A stretch of DNA of 13,871 nucleotides from NCBI GenBank assembly GCA_030146745.1, contig JASLBD010000165.1, positions 1-13,871 of the forward strand, written 5' to 3'. This document shows positions 1 to 6,478 of this stretch, piece after piece. The DNA comes from Allosphingosinicella sp. (GTDB taxonomy: Bacteria > Pseudomonadota > Alphaproteobacteria > Sphingomonadales > Sphingomonadaceae). The first letter of the stretch is position 1, and each line of letters begins with the position of its first letter. A program made the position numbers and the translations under genes. A model generated the notes under the pieces. It made no database searches. It saw nothing but the letters and a program-made list of their open reading frames with translations, and had not been told where the DNA came from.

Positions 1-341
1 CGGCGCGCACCATGCTGCCGGCCAACCTCACCATCGAGGATGCGACGGAAATCTATGCGGAGTTGAGCCTGGCCCAGGGCCGCAGCCTGGGCGGCACCCT
101 GACGGCGACCCTGACCGTCGGCACCGGCTCGAATGCGGCGACCCAGACTCTGACCTTCGACAACAAGACCACCGCGCTCCTGCCCAACCTCACCATCGCC
201 GACTGGGTCGATCAGCCGTGGACGCTCACGGTGACTCAGGCCGGCGTGCCGCCCGGCATCAAGGACGAGGCCGGGTTGATCGATCCCACCGCGCTTCTGA
301 CGATCGGAATGATCGTCACCTATGAGGCGGCCCGGGGATGA
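1..341 (+). CDS. C-terminal fragment of an unrecognised beta-rich protein (5' end outside window)
   Basis: The frame is open from the left edge to a TGA at 339-341. An ATG at 12 exists but has no ribosome binding site before it, so the visible 110 or so residues are most likely the tail of a longer protein. The visible part has no Cys, is rich in Thr, Leu and Ala, and alternates short hydrophobic strands with polar turns, which suggests a beta-sandwich or jelly-roll end domain. The last strand (TIGMIVTYEA) loosely resembles the final strand of large secreted toxin subunits such as the Tc A-component, but the similarity is too weak to name it. Only 54 bases separate its stop from the first Hint gene, so the two are probably co-transcribed and may form one secreted system. 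I see no catalytic motif. Confidence 0.6.
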   Translation, partial: ARTMLPANLTIEDATEIYAELSLAQGRSLGGTLTATLTVGTGSNAATQTLTFDNKTTALLPNLTIADWVDQPWTLTVTQAGVPPGIKDEAGLIDPTALLTIGMIVTYEAARG

Positions 342-395
342 GTTGCGTGGCACCAAAGTCCCTGGGGGCGGCGGGGACGGAAACAGGAGACTATC

Positions 396-1802
396 ATGGC
401 TCTCGATGAAACGCCGATGTGTGCGGGCGACCACTGCAGTGGCAGAATCGTGGGGATCAACGACACGTGCAAAAAGAATAAATGGCCCGTCGGACATCTG
501 GTGCTCGTCTGTAACGAGATCACCGGCGACTGTTGCAATTGCAAATGCTCCTGCCTTGCCTACGGCACGCCGGTGACCGTTCCCGACGGGACGAAGGCGA
601 TCCAGTCGATCGCCATGGGGGACGAGGTCCTTGCCGCCGACACCAATTTCCAATGGACCGCGATGCCGGTGCAATTCAGCGACGGGACCGGGCCGGGCAG
701 CGTCCAGCCGGAAATGGTCTATCTCACCTACGGATCGCCCGAGCAGACGATCATCGTCACGCTCGACCACACTTTCCTCCAGCCGGGTGGAAAGCTGATC
801 CGCGCCAGCATGCTCATCTTCGGCGATTCGTTGCTCGATGCGAACGGCAACCCGATCAAGATCACCAAGATCGAGCTCAAGCATTATGTCGGCGGCGTCT
901 GGAACATCGCCACCCTGCACGAGCAGCCGACCAGCCTCGACGGCCACCTGATCGAGACGCAGGGGGTGATCTCCGGCGATTACGCCGTGCAATTATTCTA
1001 CCACGAACTGGAGAAAGAGGGCCTGACGGTGACGGCCCGCGAGGAGACCATCGAGACGGAGGGCCATCGCGCCGCGGCGGGGCTGCCGCCGAGGCTGAGC
1101 CTCCCGGAAAAGCCGCTCAGCACGCTCCTGCGAGGCGGGTCCGCCCGGCACTGGCCGAACCCGAACGTGTATATCCACCTCGATCACAGCTTCGTGGTGG
1201 CCGCTCCATCCAGGCACCTCGGTTATCTGACCGGCGTGCAGTCAGCCGAGGTGCGCGACATGTTGCTTCACCGCACCATAGTCGAAAGCGCGTCCGTTCC
1301 GGAATTGACGCGCTGGGCTTTCACAACGTTTGCCGGCTTCTATCCGGACATCAACTTCGTCCTGGACTGGCCGAATGCCAATTGTAACGCCTTCTCGCTG
1401 ATCCTGGACGATCAGAAGAACGTGCTGATCCAGGGCGGATTGCTGCGCGCCGACCCCATCGGTTGGGAAGCGATCACCCTGCTGATGGCTTATTCCGTCA
1501 ATCGGTTCCGCGAAACCGGTCCGACCGGCGCCGACGAACTGCTGTGCAAGCCGCAGTGCGACTACACTTCCATCGCGGTTCTGATGAACGTCTTCTACCC
1601 TTTGTATCCGAACGTCATATTCAATGCGGTCAACCAGATGGAGGCGCTGTTCAAGAGCATCCCGACGAAGGAGGATGCGCCGTCGGAGGGCTGCTGCCCT
1701 ACTACGCTCGACTGCCGGATCGAGACCTATCGCAATTCGATGGCGATGCTTCCGCTTCCGCAGTGCGCGAGCGGCGCAACGCCCGCCGACGAACCCCAAT
1801 AG
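396..1802 (+). CDS. Hint-domain (hedgehog/intein-type) self-processing protein, tandem copy 1
   Basis: 468 aa, starting at ATG 396 with an AGGAGA ribosome binding site just upstream. Three parts are visible. Residues 1-52 are Cys-rich (C9, C14, C25, C39, C46, C47, C49, C51) with no signal peptide. Residues 53 to about 200 are a Hint domain: C53 begins CLAYGTPV, followed by the usual IQSIAMGDEVLA turn, the block-B signature T122-L-D-H125, and a closing strand around GHLIETQGV and GDYAVQ (183-199). Hint domains make an N-S acyl shift at the first Cys and cleave or splice. No terminal His-Asn followed by Cys/Ser/Thr is seen, so cleavage or thioester chemistry is likelier than full splicing. The remaining ~265 residues form a separate domain with conserved LDWPNANCN, IQGGLLR, AYSVNRF and CKPQC segments that I cannot assign. 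Its close paralogue follows at 1924; by eye about 80% of residues are shared. Confidence 0.85.
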   Translation: MALDETPMCAGDHCSGRIVGINDTCKKNKWPVGHLVLVCNEITGDCCNCKCSCLAYGTPVTVPDGTKAIQSIAMGDEVLAADTNFQWTAMPVQFSDGTGPGSVQPEMVYLTYGSPEQTIIVTLDHTFLQPGGKLIRASMLIFGDSLLDANGNPIKITKIELKHYVGGVWNIATLHEQPTSLDGHLIETQGVISGDYAVQLFYHELEKEGLTVTAREETIETEGHRAAAGLPPRLSLPEKPLSTLLRGGSARHWPNPNVYIHLDHSFVVAAPSRHLGYLTGVQSAEVRDMLLHRTIVESASVPELTRWAFTTFAGFYPDINFVLDWPNANCNAFSLILDDQKNVLIQGGLLRADPIGWEAITLLMAYSVNRFRETGPTGADELLCKPQCDYTSIAVLMNVFYPLYPNVIFNAVNQMEALFKSIPTKEDAPSEGCCPTTLDCRIETYRNSMAMLPLPQCASGATPADEPQ

Positions 1803-1812
1803 GCTCGGCGCG

Positions 1813-1835
1813 GGGAGCCGGTTGCTCCGGCTCCC
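1813..1835 (+). terminator. Hairpin after Hint copy 1
   Basis: A perfect 9-bp inverted repeat, GGGAGCCGG at 1813-1821 and CCGGCTCCC at 1827-1835, with a 5-nt loop, begins 10 bases after the stop codon. No T-run follows, so it may be a weak terminator or an mRNA-stabilising stem rather than a strong intrinsic terminator. The same stem sequence recurs after Hint copy 2. Confidence 0.55.
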
Positions 1836-1923
1836 GCACGTCGCCTCCGAGCCGCGCTCGATGAATTGTATGGCTTCAAACCCCATGCCCCGGGGGACCA
1901 CGGGGGCGGAAAAGGAGAATGTC

Positions 1924-3309
1924 ATGGCTGATTGTACTGTCCAACACTGCTCGGCGGTGAGCCAGCAGGTCAACGATAACTGCAAGGCGAACGGTTGGCC
2001 GGTCAATCATCTCGTGCTGGTCTGCGATGCGCAGGGCAATTGCTGCAATTGCAAATGCTCCTGCCTTGCCTACGGCACGCCGGTGGCCGTTCCCGACGGG
2101 ACCAAGGCGATCCAGTCGATTGCCATGGGCGACGAGGTCCTCGCCGCCGACACCGATTTCCAGTGGACCGCGATGCCGGTGCAGTTCAGCGACGGGACCG
2201 GACCGAACAGCGTCCAGCCGCAGATGGTCTATGTGACCTACGGGCCCCCGGAGCAGACGATCATCGTCACGCTCGACCACACCTTCCTCCAGCCGGGAGG
2301 GAAATTGATCCGGGCCAACATGCTGAGCGCGGGCGGAACGCTCCTCGACCGCTCCGGCAACGAGATCAAGATCACCAGCGTCGAGCTCAAGGCCTATGTC
2401 GGCGGAGTCTGGAACATCGCCACCGTGCACGAGCAGCCGAAGAGCCTCGACGGCCACCTGATCGAAACCCAGGGCGTCATCTCCGGCGACTACGCCGTGC
2501 AATTGTTCTACCCCGAGCTGGCGAAGGACGGCCTGACGGTGACGACCCCCGAGCACACGATCGGGACGGAAGGCCATCGCCTCGCGGCGGGCCTGACGCC
2601 ACGGCTTAGCCTTCCCGAAAAGCCGTTGACCCACCTCAAGCAGACCGGATCCGCCCGGTTCGGGCCGAACCCGAACGTGCATATCCATACCGACCACAGC
2701 TTCGTGGTGACGGCGCCCAAGAATCCCGGCTATTTGACGCCCGCCCAGGCTGCGGAGGTGCGCGACAGCGTGCTTCACAGGACCATCGCCGAAAGCGCTT
2801 CCGTTCCTGAACTGACCCGCTGGGCCTTCACCGCCTTCGCCGGCTTCTACCCCGACATCCACTTCATCCTGGACTGGCCGAATGCCAATTGTAACGTTTT
2901 CTCGATGATCCTCGACGATCAGAAGAACGTGCTGATCCAGGGCGGGCTGCTGAGGGCGATGCCGCTCGACTGGGAGGCGACGACCCTGCTGATGGCCTAT
3001 TCCGTCAATCGATTCCGCGAGACCGGACCGACCGGCGCCGACGGGCTGCTGTGCAAGCCGCAATGCGACTTCAGTTCCATCGCGGTTCTGATGAACGTCT
3101 TCTACCCTTTGTATCCGAACGTCATCTTCAATGCGGTCAACCAGATGGAGGCGCTGTTCAACGACATCCCCACCAAGGAGGATCTGCCGTCGGAAGGCTG
3201 CTGCCCGACCACGCTGGAGTGCCGGATCGAGACGTATCGCAACTCGATGGCGATGCTGCCGTTGCCGGACTGCGCGGGCGGCATAATCCCGACCGATGAG
3301 TCAGAATAG
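1924..3309 (+). CDS. Hint-domain (hedgehog/intein-type) self-processing protein, tandem copy 2
   Basis: 461 aa. The frame is open further upstream, but ATG 1924 is chosen because it follows AAAAGGAGAA at a normal distance and begins a protein colinear with copy 1. All nine N-terminal cysteines of copy 1 are kept (C4, C9, C20, C34, C40, C41, C43, C45 and the Hint nucleophile C47), with the spacing unchanged except for one residue. The Hint block-B TLDH is at 116-119 and the closing GDYAVQ strand is present. The C-terminal domain keeps LDWPNANCN, IQGGLLR, LLMAYSVNRF, LLCKPQC and a final GCCPTTLEC cluster. Substitutions between the copies are scattered, while stretches of DNA remain identical, for example almost 50 bases over the FYPLYPNVIFN codons. 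This fits a fairly recent tandem duplication or gene conversion with both copies under selection. The function of the C-terminal domain is unknown. Confidence 0.85.
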   Translation: MADCTVQHCSAVSQQVNDNCKANGWPVNHLVLVCDAQGNCCNCKCSCLAYGTPVAVPDGTKAIQSIAMGDEVLAADTDFQWTAMPVQFSDGTGPNSVQPQMVYVTYGPPEQTIIVTLDHTFLQPGGKLIRANMLSAGGTLLDRSGNEIKITSVELKAYVGGVWNIATVHEQPKSLDGHLIETQGVISGDYAVQLFYPELAKDGLTVTTPEHTIGTEGHRLAAGLTPRLSLPEKPLTHLKQTGSARFGPNPNVHIHTDHSFVVTAPKNPGYLTPAQAAEVRDSVLHRTIAESASVPELTRWAFTAFAGFYPDIHFILDWPNANCNVFSMILDDQKNVLIQGGLLRAMPLDWEATTLLMAYSVNRFRETGPTGADGLLCKPQCDFSSIAVLMNVFYPLYPNVIFNAVNQMEALFNDIPTKEDLPSEGCCPTTLECRIETYRNSMAMLPLPDCAGGIIPTDESE

Positions 3310-3319
3310 CCTTCACTAC

Positions 3320-3344
3320 GGGAGCCGGGCCTGTTCCGGCTCCC
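3320..3344 (+). terminator. Hairpin after Hint copy 2
   Basis: The same 9-bp stem as after copy 1: GGGAGCCGG at 3320-3328 and CCGGCTCCC at 3336-3344, with a 7-nt loop, 10 bases after the stop. The loop differs from copy 1 but the stem is identical, so the hairpin is part of the duplicated unit and has been conserved. There is no T-run after it. Confidence 0.55.
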
Positions 3345-3348
3345 GCGG

Positions 3349-3462
3349 CATCATCTTCTCTCATCGCAAGGATTGGTGACGGGCGATTATGCCGTGCAAT
3401 TGTTCTTCGAGGATTTCGTCGCGGCCGGGCTGGCGCACAGGCCGCCGCGGCTGGCGCGATAG
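3349..3462 (+). pseudogene. Remnant of a third Hint-domain gene (C-terminal end only)
   Basis: Read in the frame of 3349, this stretch encodes about 37 residues and then a TAG stop at 3460-3462. It contains HLLSSQGLVTGDYAVQ and LFFEDFVAAGL, which align without gaps to the Hint closing segment HLIETQGVISGDYAVQ and LFYHELEKEGL of copies 1 and 2. No start codon with a ribosome binding site and no Hint N-terminal half lie before it. It begins only a few bases after the copy-2 hairpin. It is more diverged than copies 1 and 2 are from each other and lacks the large C-terminal domain. It therefore looks like the tail of a separate, shorter Hint protein whose 5' part was deleted, rather than a fragment of the recent duplication. 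Confidence 0.65.
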
Positions 3463-3544
3463 CAACGCCGGGGCACCGAAGCCGCCGGCATGGTTTCGAC
3501 CTGCGCCGCGTGCAGACGCGAAGCGCGAAGATGGAGGGGAAGCA

Positions 3545-4117
3545 GTGTCCGAACTCACGAATGCGATCCAGGCGGGGGCGGATACGAAGCCCTATCGCGA
3601 ATTCTCGACCCTTGCGGAGGGCTGCGCGGAACTCGGCAACCTTCTCGGCCTGGGCGCTCCCGTACCGGAAGACGTCTTCATCGGCGCCACTCAGGATCCG
3701 GTCTATGCCCGCAACCTGATCACCTCGCGGTCGGCGCCGGTCTTTCTGAAGGTTCTGCTCGACAGGCCGCCGCATCGCGGGCCGACCGAGGAAACGCGCG
3801 AGAAATCCAATGTCGAGCTTCTGGCCAAGGCGGCCAGATCGCTATGGCATTGGACGCGCTCCGGCATGGAAACGGTCAGCGACGAGGATTACCGCCGCCG
3901 CCTCGACCGGTGCGCAATCTGCCCGCATCACTCCGAGGCGCCGAACCGCGCCCTCTACAATCTCGGCGCGGTCTTTTCCAAAAGCGCCCGGGATCGCAAG
4001 ACTTGCGGACTGTGCGGTTGCCTCACGGCCAACAAGGCGCGGCTCGCCACCGAACATTGTCCCGGCGACGATCCCGGCCGGCCGGGCTTCACGCGCTGGG
4101 GAGAACCGAAGCTCTGA
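3545..4117 (+). CDS. Uncharacterised protein with a C-terminal cysteine-cluster (zinc-ribbon-like) domain
   Basis: 190 aa from a GTG at 3545, preceded by a strong GGAGGGG site at 3532-3538. The frame is open upstream to an ATG at 3389, but that stretch overlaps the Hint remnant and reads as low-complexity Arg/Pro/Gly, so the GTG is preferred. Residues 1-100 are predicted mostly helical with no recognised motif. Residues 123-172 hold C123-x2-C126 followed by HH, then C154-x2-C157-G-C159 and C172-P. This pattern suits one or two structural zinc sites; an iron-sulphur site is less likely but not excluded. There is no signal peptide or membrane segment, so it is probably cytoplasmic. It lies 235 bases before the RiPP precursor and 235 bases after Hint copy 2, so it could belong to either group. 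I do not recognise the family. Confidence 0.75.
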   Translation: MSELTNAIQAGADTKPYREFSTLAEGCAELGNLLGLGAPVPEDVFIGATQDPVYARNLITSRSAPVFLKVLLDRPPHRGPTEETREKSNVELLAKAARSLWHWTRSGMETVSDEDYRRRLDRCAICPHHSEAPNRALYNLGAVFSKSARDRKTCGLCGCLTANKARLATEHCPGDDPGRPGFTRWGEPKL

Positions 4118-4183
4118 CCCGGCCACCCGGCGGCAGAGCCTGACGACGGTGAGAAAGCGGCCTTACCGGCCTTGAAAGAAACC

Positions 4184-4213
4184 TTGACCTTTGGCGGCGG
4201 GGCTGCGCAGCTA
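4184..4213 (+). promoter_or_regulatory. Candidate promoter for the RiPP-like precursor
   Basis: TTGACC at 4184-4189 is followed 18 bases later by CAGCTA at 4208-4213, a reasonable sigma-70-type pair for a GC-rich alphaproteobacterium, about 140 bases before the precursor start. A second candidate is TTGAGT at 4231-4236 with GTTAAT at 4254-4259 (17-base spacing). I cannot choose between them from sequence alone. The AT-richer stretch from about 4250 to 4350 fits an untranslated leader. Confidence 0.3.
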
Positions 4214-4352
4214 GGGGTGCGAACCGGCACTTGAGTGGCTCTGAAACCACAGCGTTAATCTAGAATTTCCATGCACCAATTAGAGGGTTGGAATTCCGTC
4301 TCCACCCTTGTAAACCCGCCAGCGAAACAACGAAAAGCAGGGAGCTAGTCCT

Positions 4353-4481
4353 TTGTCCAAGAATGCGCAGAAGTCCGCCCGTTGGGTCCGTCCCGAGATG
4401 AAGAAGATCGACGCCGGTTCGGCCGAATTTCAAACCACCGGAATCAACGACGGCGGCCCCGTCGGCAGCGCGCGCTCGTAA
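4353..4481 (+). CDS. Small RiPP (lasso-like) precursor peptide, TTG start
   Basis: 42 aa, TTG to TAA. AGGGAG at 4339-4344 sits 8 bases before the TTG; an in-frame TAA at 4311 leaves no ATG upstream. The N-terminal part is Lys/Arg-rich and contains W11-x2-P14-x-M16 followed by AGSAE (21-25). This resembles the YxxPxL leader motif bound by the RRE protein of lasso peptide clusters, with Trp for Tyr and Met for Leu. A Thr pair (T28, T29) precedes G30, the layout expected at a lasso cleavage site. The putative core GINDGGPVGSARS has Asp only at core position 4, not 7-9, and ends in Ser. In paeninodin-type clusters the HPr-like kinase phosphorylates the C-terminal Ser of the precursor, and such a kinase is encoded at 6471. 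It is followed at once by a strong terminator and then by the cyclase gene. That it is a RiPP precursor is inferred from context. Confidence 0.7.
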   Translation: MSKNAQKSARWVRPEMKKIDAGSAEFQTTGINDGGPVGSARS

Positions 4482-4509
4482 GCACGCCGTTCGCAAACGC
4501 TAATTCAAG

Positions 4510-4538
4510 GACGTCCGCCTTTCGGCGGACGTCTTTTT
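4510..4538 (+). terminator. Strong intrinsic terminator between precursor and cyclase
   Basis: A perfect 10-bp stem, GACGTCCGCC at 4510-4519 and GGCGGACGTC at 4524-4533, with a TTTC loop and five T at 4534-4538. It lies 28 bases after the precursor stop and 30 bases before the cyclase start. Partial readthrough would give much more precursor than enzyme, the usual arrangement in lasso and other RiPP clusters. Confidence 0.9.
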
Positions 4539-4567
4539 CGTGCGTCCACCCTTCCCGGGTCTGAGCC

Positions 4568-6478
4568 TTGTCCGCCATCGCAGGTGTCTGGAGTTTCGGC
4601 GGGGACGCCCGCGCCTCGGCTCTTTGCGACCATTTGCTCGATGCGCAGTCGGCTTACGGCCCGCATCGCCGCGATTCGGCCGCCCGGGGCGACTATGCGG
4701 CGGGCCGGTGCCTCTACCGGCTGCTGCCTGAAGACGCGTTCGACCGCCAACCGGTGACGAGCGACGACGGGCGCTTCATGCTGGTCGCCGACCTCCGAAT
4801 CGATAACCGGGACGAGCTCATCTCCAGCCTCTCGCTCGGAACCGCGGATGGGTCGCGACTCAGCGACTCGGCCTTGCTGCTGCGCGGCTGCCTCGCCTGG
4901 GGCCGCGGCATATTGGAGCGCATGATCGGCGATTTCGGCTTCGCGCTTTGGGACGGTCGCGAACGAACCTTGCTTCTCGCCCGCGACACTGCCGGCGAAA
5001 AGCCGCTCCATTATCGCGAAGGCGGCGGATTTTTCGCTTATGCGACCATGCCCCTCCCCCTCGCCCGGCTGCCGGGAGCGCGCTTCGACGTGGACGAGGA
5101 GCGGATTGCCGGGTTCGTCGCCGACCTTCCGCCCGGCGGCAACCGGAGCTTCCTGGCCGGAGTGAGCACACTCGAGCCGGGCCATTGCGCGCTCGTCACC
5201 AGCGCCGGGATCGCGGTGGAGCGTTACTGGGAGCCGAGCCGCCGGCCGCTCTATTTCGCCTCCCGCGACGAGTATGGCGAGGCCCTTCGGGAACAGCTCG
5301 ACGCCGCCGTCTCGCGCCGGCTCCGGCGCTCGGACGGCCTCGCCGGATCCCAGCTCAGCTCGGGCCTGGACAGCAGCGCCGTGACGACCGCGGCCGCTCT
5401 GGCACTTGCCGCCAAAGGCGAGCGCCTGCTCGCTTTCACCTCCGCCCCGCGCAAAGGCTTCGACGGCCCGGTGGTCGCCGGCCGAATTGCCGACGAATCC
5501 GCGATCGCCGCGGCGACGGCGAGGCTCTATCCCAATATCGACCATCATGTCGTCCGGCCGTCCGGAATGTCGGCGCTCGCGCTGATCGAGACCAGCCACC
5601 GCCTCGCCGGCCAGCCGGTCGGGCATGTGTGCAACAACGTCTGGTGGCAGGAGATCAACCGCCGGGCGGGAGAGGCGGGCGTCCGAGTCATGCTGACCGG
5701 CGAGGCGGGCAATGCCACGATCAGCGCGGGGCTCGGCGTCGACACGCTGGGGGACCTCGGCCGTGCCGGCACGTGGGGACGCTGGTGGCGGGAGGCCCGG
5801 GCGCTGAGGCGCCGGGGCGACTTCAGTTGGCTGCAGCTGCTCAACGCCTCGTTCGGATCGCGGCTGTCCGAGAGCCTTTACGCCCGGCTGCGCGGTCGCC
5901 GACCGGAGCTGCCGCCCTTCGTCGCGGCCGGCTGGCGGGATTCGATGCGCCGCCGGCTCGAAAGCGCCGGCTGGGGCGTCCGGCCTCCCCGCGATTCCGC
6001 CGAGCGCCGATTGAAGTCACTGCGGATGCTCGACCCCGGCACCTACCGGAAACGGAGCCTCGCCGAATGGGGGGTCGAGGAACGCGATCCGACCAACGAC
6101 CGCCGGCTGGTCGATTTCTGCTTCTCGCTGCCGCCCGAGGCGCTGCTCGACGGCGGGGTGCGCCGGCCGGCGCTTCGGCGCGCGCTGGCCGGACGAGTGC
6201 CGGACCCCGTCCTCGACCAGCGGCTGCGCGGACAGCAGATGCCCGATTGGTACGAGCAGATAAGAGGTGACGAAGTGCAGGCTTTCGCCCGGGCCCAGGC
6301 CGAATCGGGCCTCGCCGGCCCCATGATCGACCTGGAAGCGGTGGCCGAAGCGGCGCGGAGCTGGCCCACCTCCGGCTGGGGAGAGCGGCCGATAGTCTAC
6401 CTTTACCGGATGCACCTCCTGCGTACGCTCGCCGCCGCGAGCTTCGTCCGCTCGGTGAGGAGCGGCGGCCTTGGCTGA
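4568..6478 (+). CDS. Asparagine-synthetase-like protein (lasso-cyclase type)
   Basis: 636 aa from TTG 4568, chosen because the protein then begins SAIAGVWSFGG, colinear with the N-terminus of class B asparagine synthetases. Those start MCGIAG and use Cys2 to hydrolyse glutamine; here Ser is at position 2, so the glutaminase domain (about 1-190) should be inactive, as in lasso cyclases. The synthetase domain carries the ATP pyrophosphatase loop LSSGLDSSAV (263-272). Family members adenylate a carboxylate, and lasso cyclases use this to close the Asp/Glu macrolactam. The usual GxGGDE loop is GEAGNATIS (378-386), a divergence worth noting. The C-terminal RDPTNDRRLVDFC (506-518) and RGQQMPDW motifs are typical of lasso cyclases. 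No clear ribosome binding site precedes the TTG. It overlaps the kinase gene by 8 bp. The natural substrate is presumed to be the 4353 peptide. Confidence 0.85.
   Translation: MSAIAGVWSFGGDARASALCDHLLDAQSAYGPHRRDSAARGDYAAGRCLYRLLPEDAFDRQPVTSDDGRFMLVADLRIDNRDELISSLSLGTADGSRLSDSALLLRGCLAWGRGILERMIGDFGFALWDGRERTLLLARDTAGEKPLHYREGGGFFAYATMPLPLARLPGARFDVDEERIAGFVADLPPGGNRSFLAGVSTLEPGHCALVTSAGIAVERYWEPSRRPLYFASRDEYGEALREQLDAAVSRRLRRSDGLAGSQLSSGLDSSAVTTAAALALAAKGERLLAFTSAPRKGFDGPVVAGRIADESAIAAATARLYPNIDHHVVRPSGMSALALIETSHRLAGQPVGHVCNNVWWQEINRRAGEAGVRVMLTGEAGNATISAGLGVDTLGDLGRAGTWGRWWREARALRRRGDFSWLQLLNASFGSRLSESLYARLRGRRPELPPFVAAGWRDSMRRRLESAGWGVRPPRDSAERRLKSLRMLDPGTYRKRSLAEWGVEERDPTNDRRLVDFCFSLPPEALLDGGVRRPALRRALAGRVPDPVLDQRLRGQQMPDWYEQIRGDEVQAFARAQAESGLAGPMIDLEAVAEAARSWPTSGWGERPIVYLYRMHLLRTLAAASFVRSVRSGGLG

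Noticed and set aside
396..1802. Full protein-splicing intein
   Set aside because: No C-terminal His-Asn followed by a nucleophile is seen at the Hint end, and no interrupted host protein is recognisable.
1876..3063. 395-codon - strand open frame over Hint copy 2
   Set aside because: No family resemblance and high Arg/His/Gly content. The + strand frame carries the Hint motifs and a colinear paralogue.
3389..3544. N-terminal extension of the cysteine-cluster protein from ATG 3389
   Set aside because: It overlaps the Hint remnant in another frame, reads as low complexity and lacks a ribosome binding site, unlike GTG 3545.
4353..4481. Calling the peptide a canonical lasso precursor
   Set aside because: No Asp/Glu at core position 7-9 for a Gly, Ala, Ser or Cys start, so only 'lasso-like' is justified.
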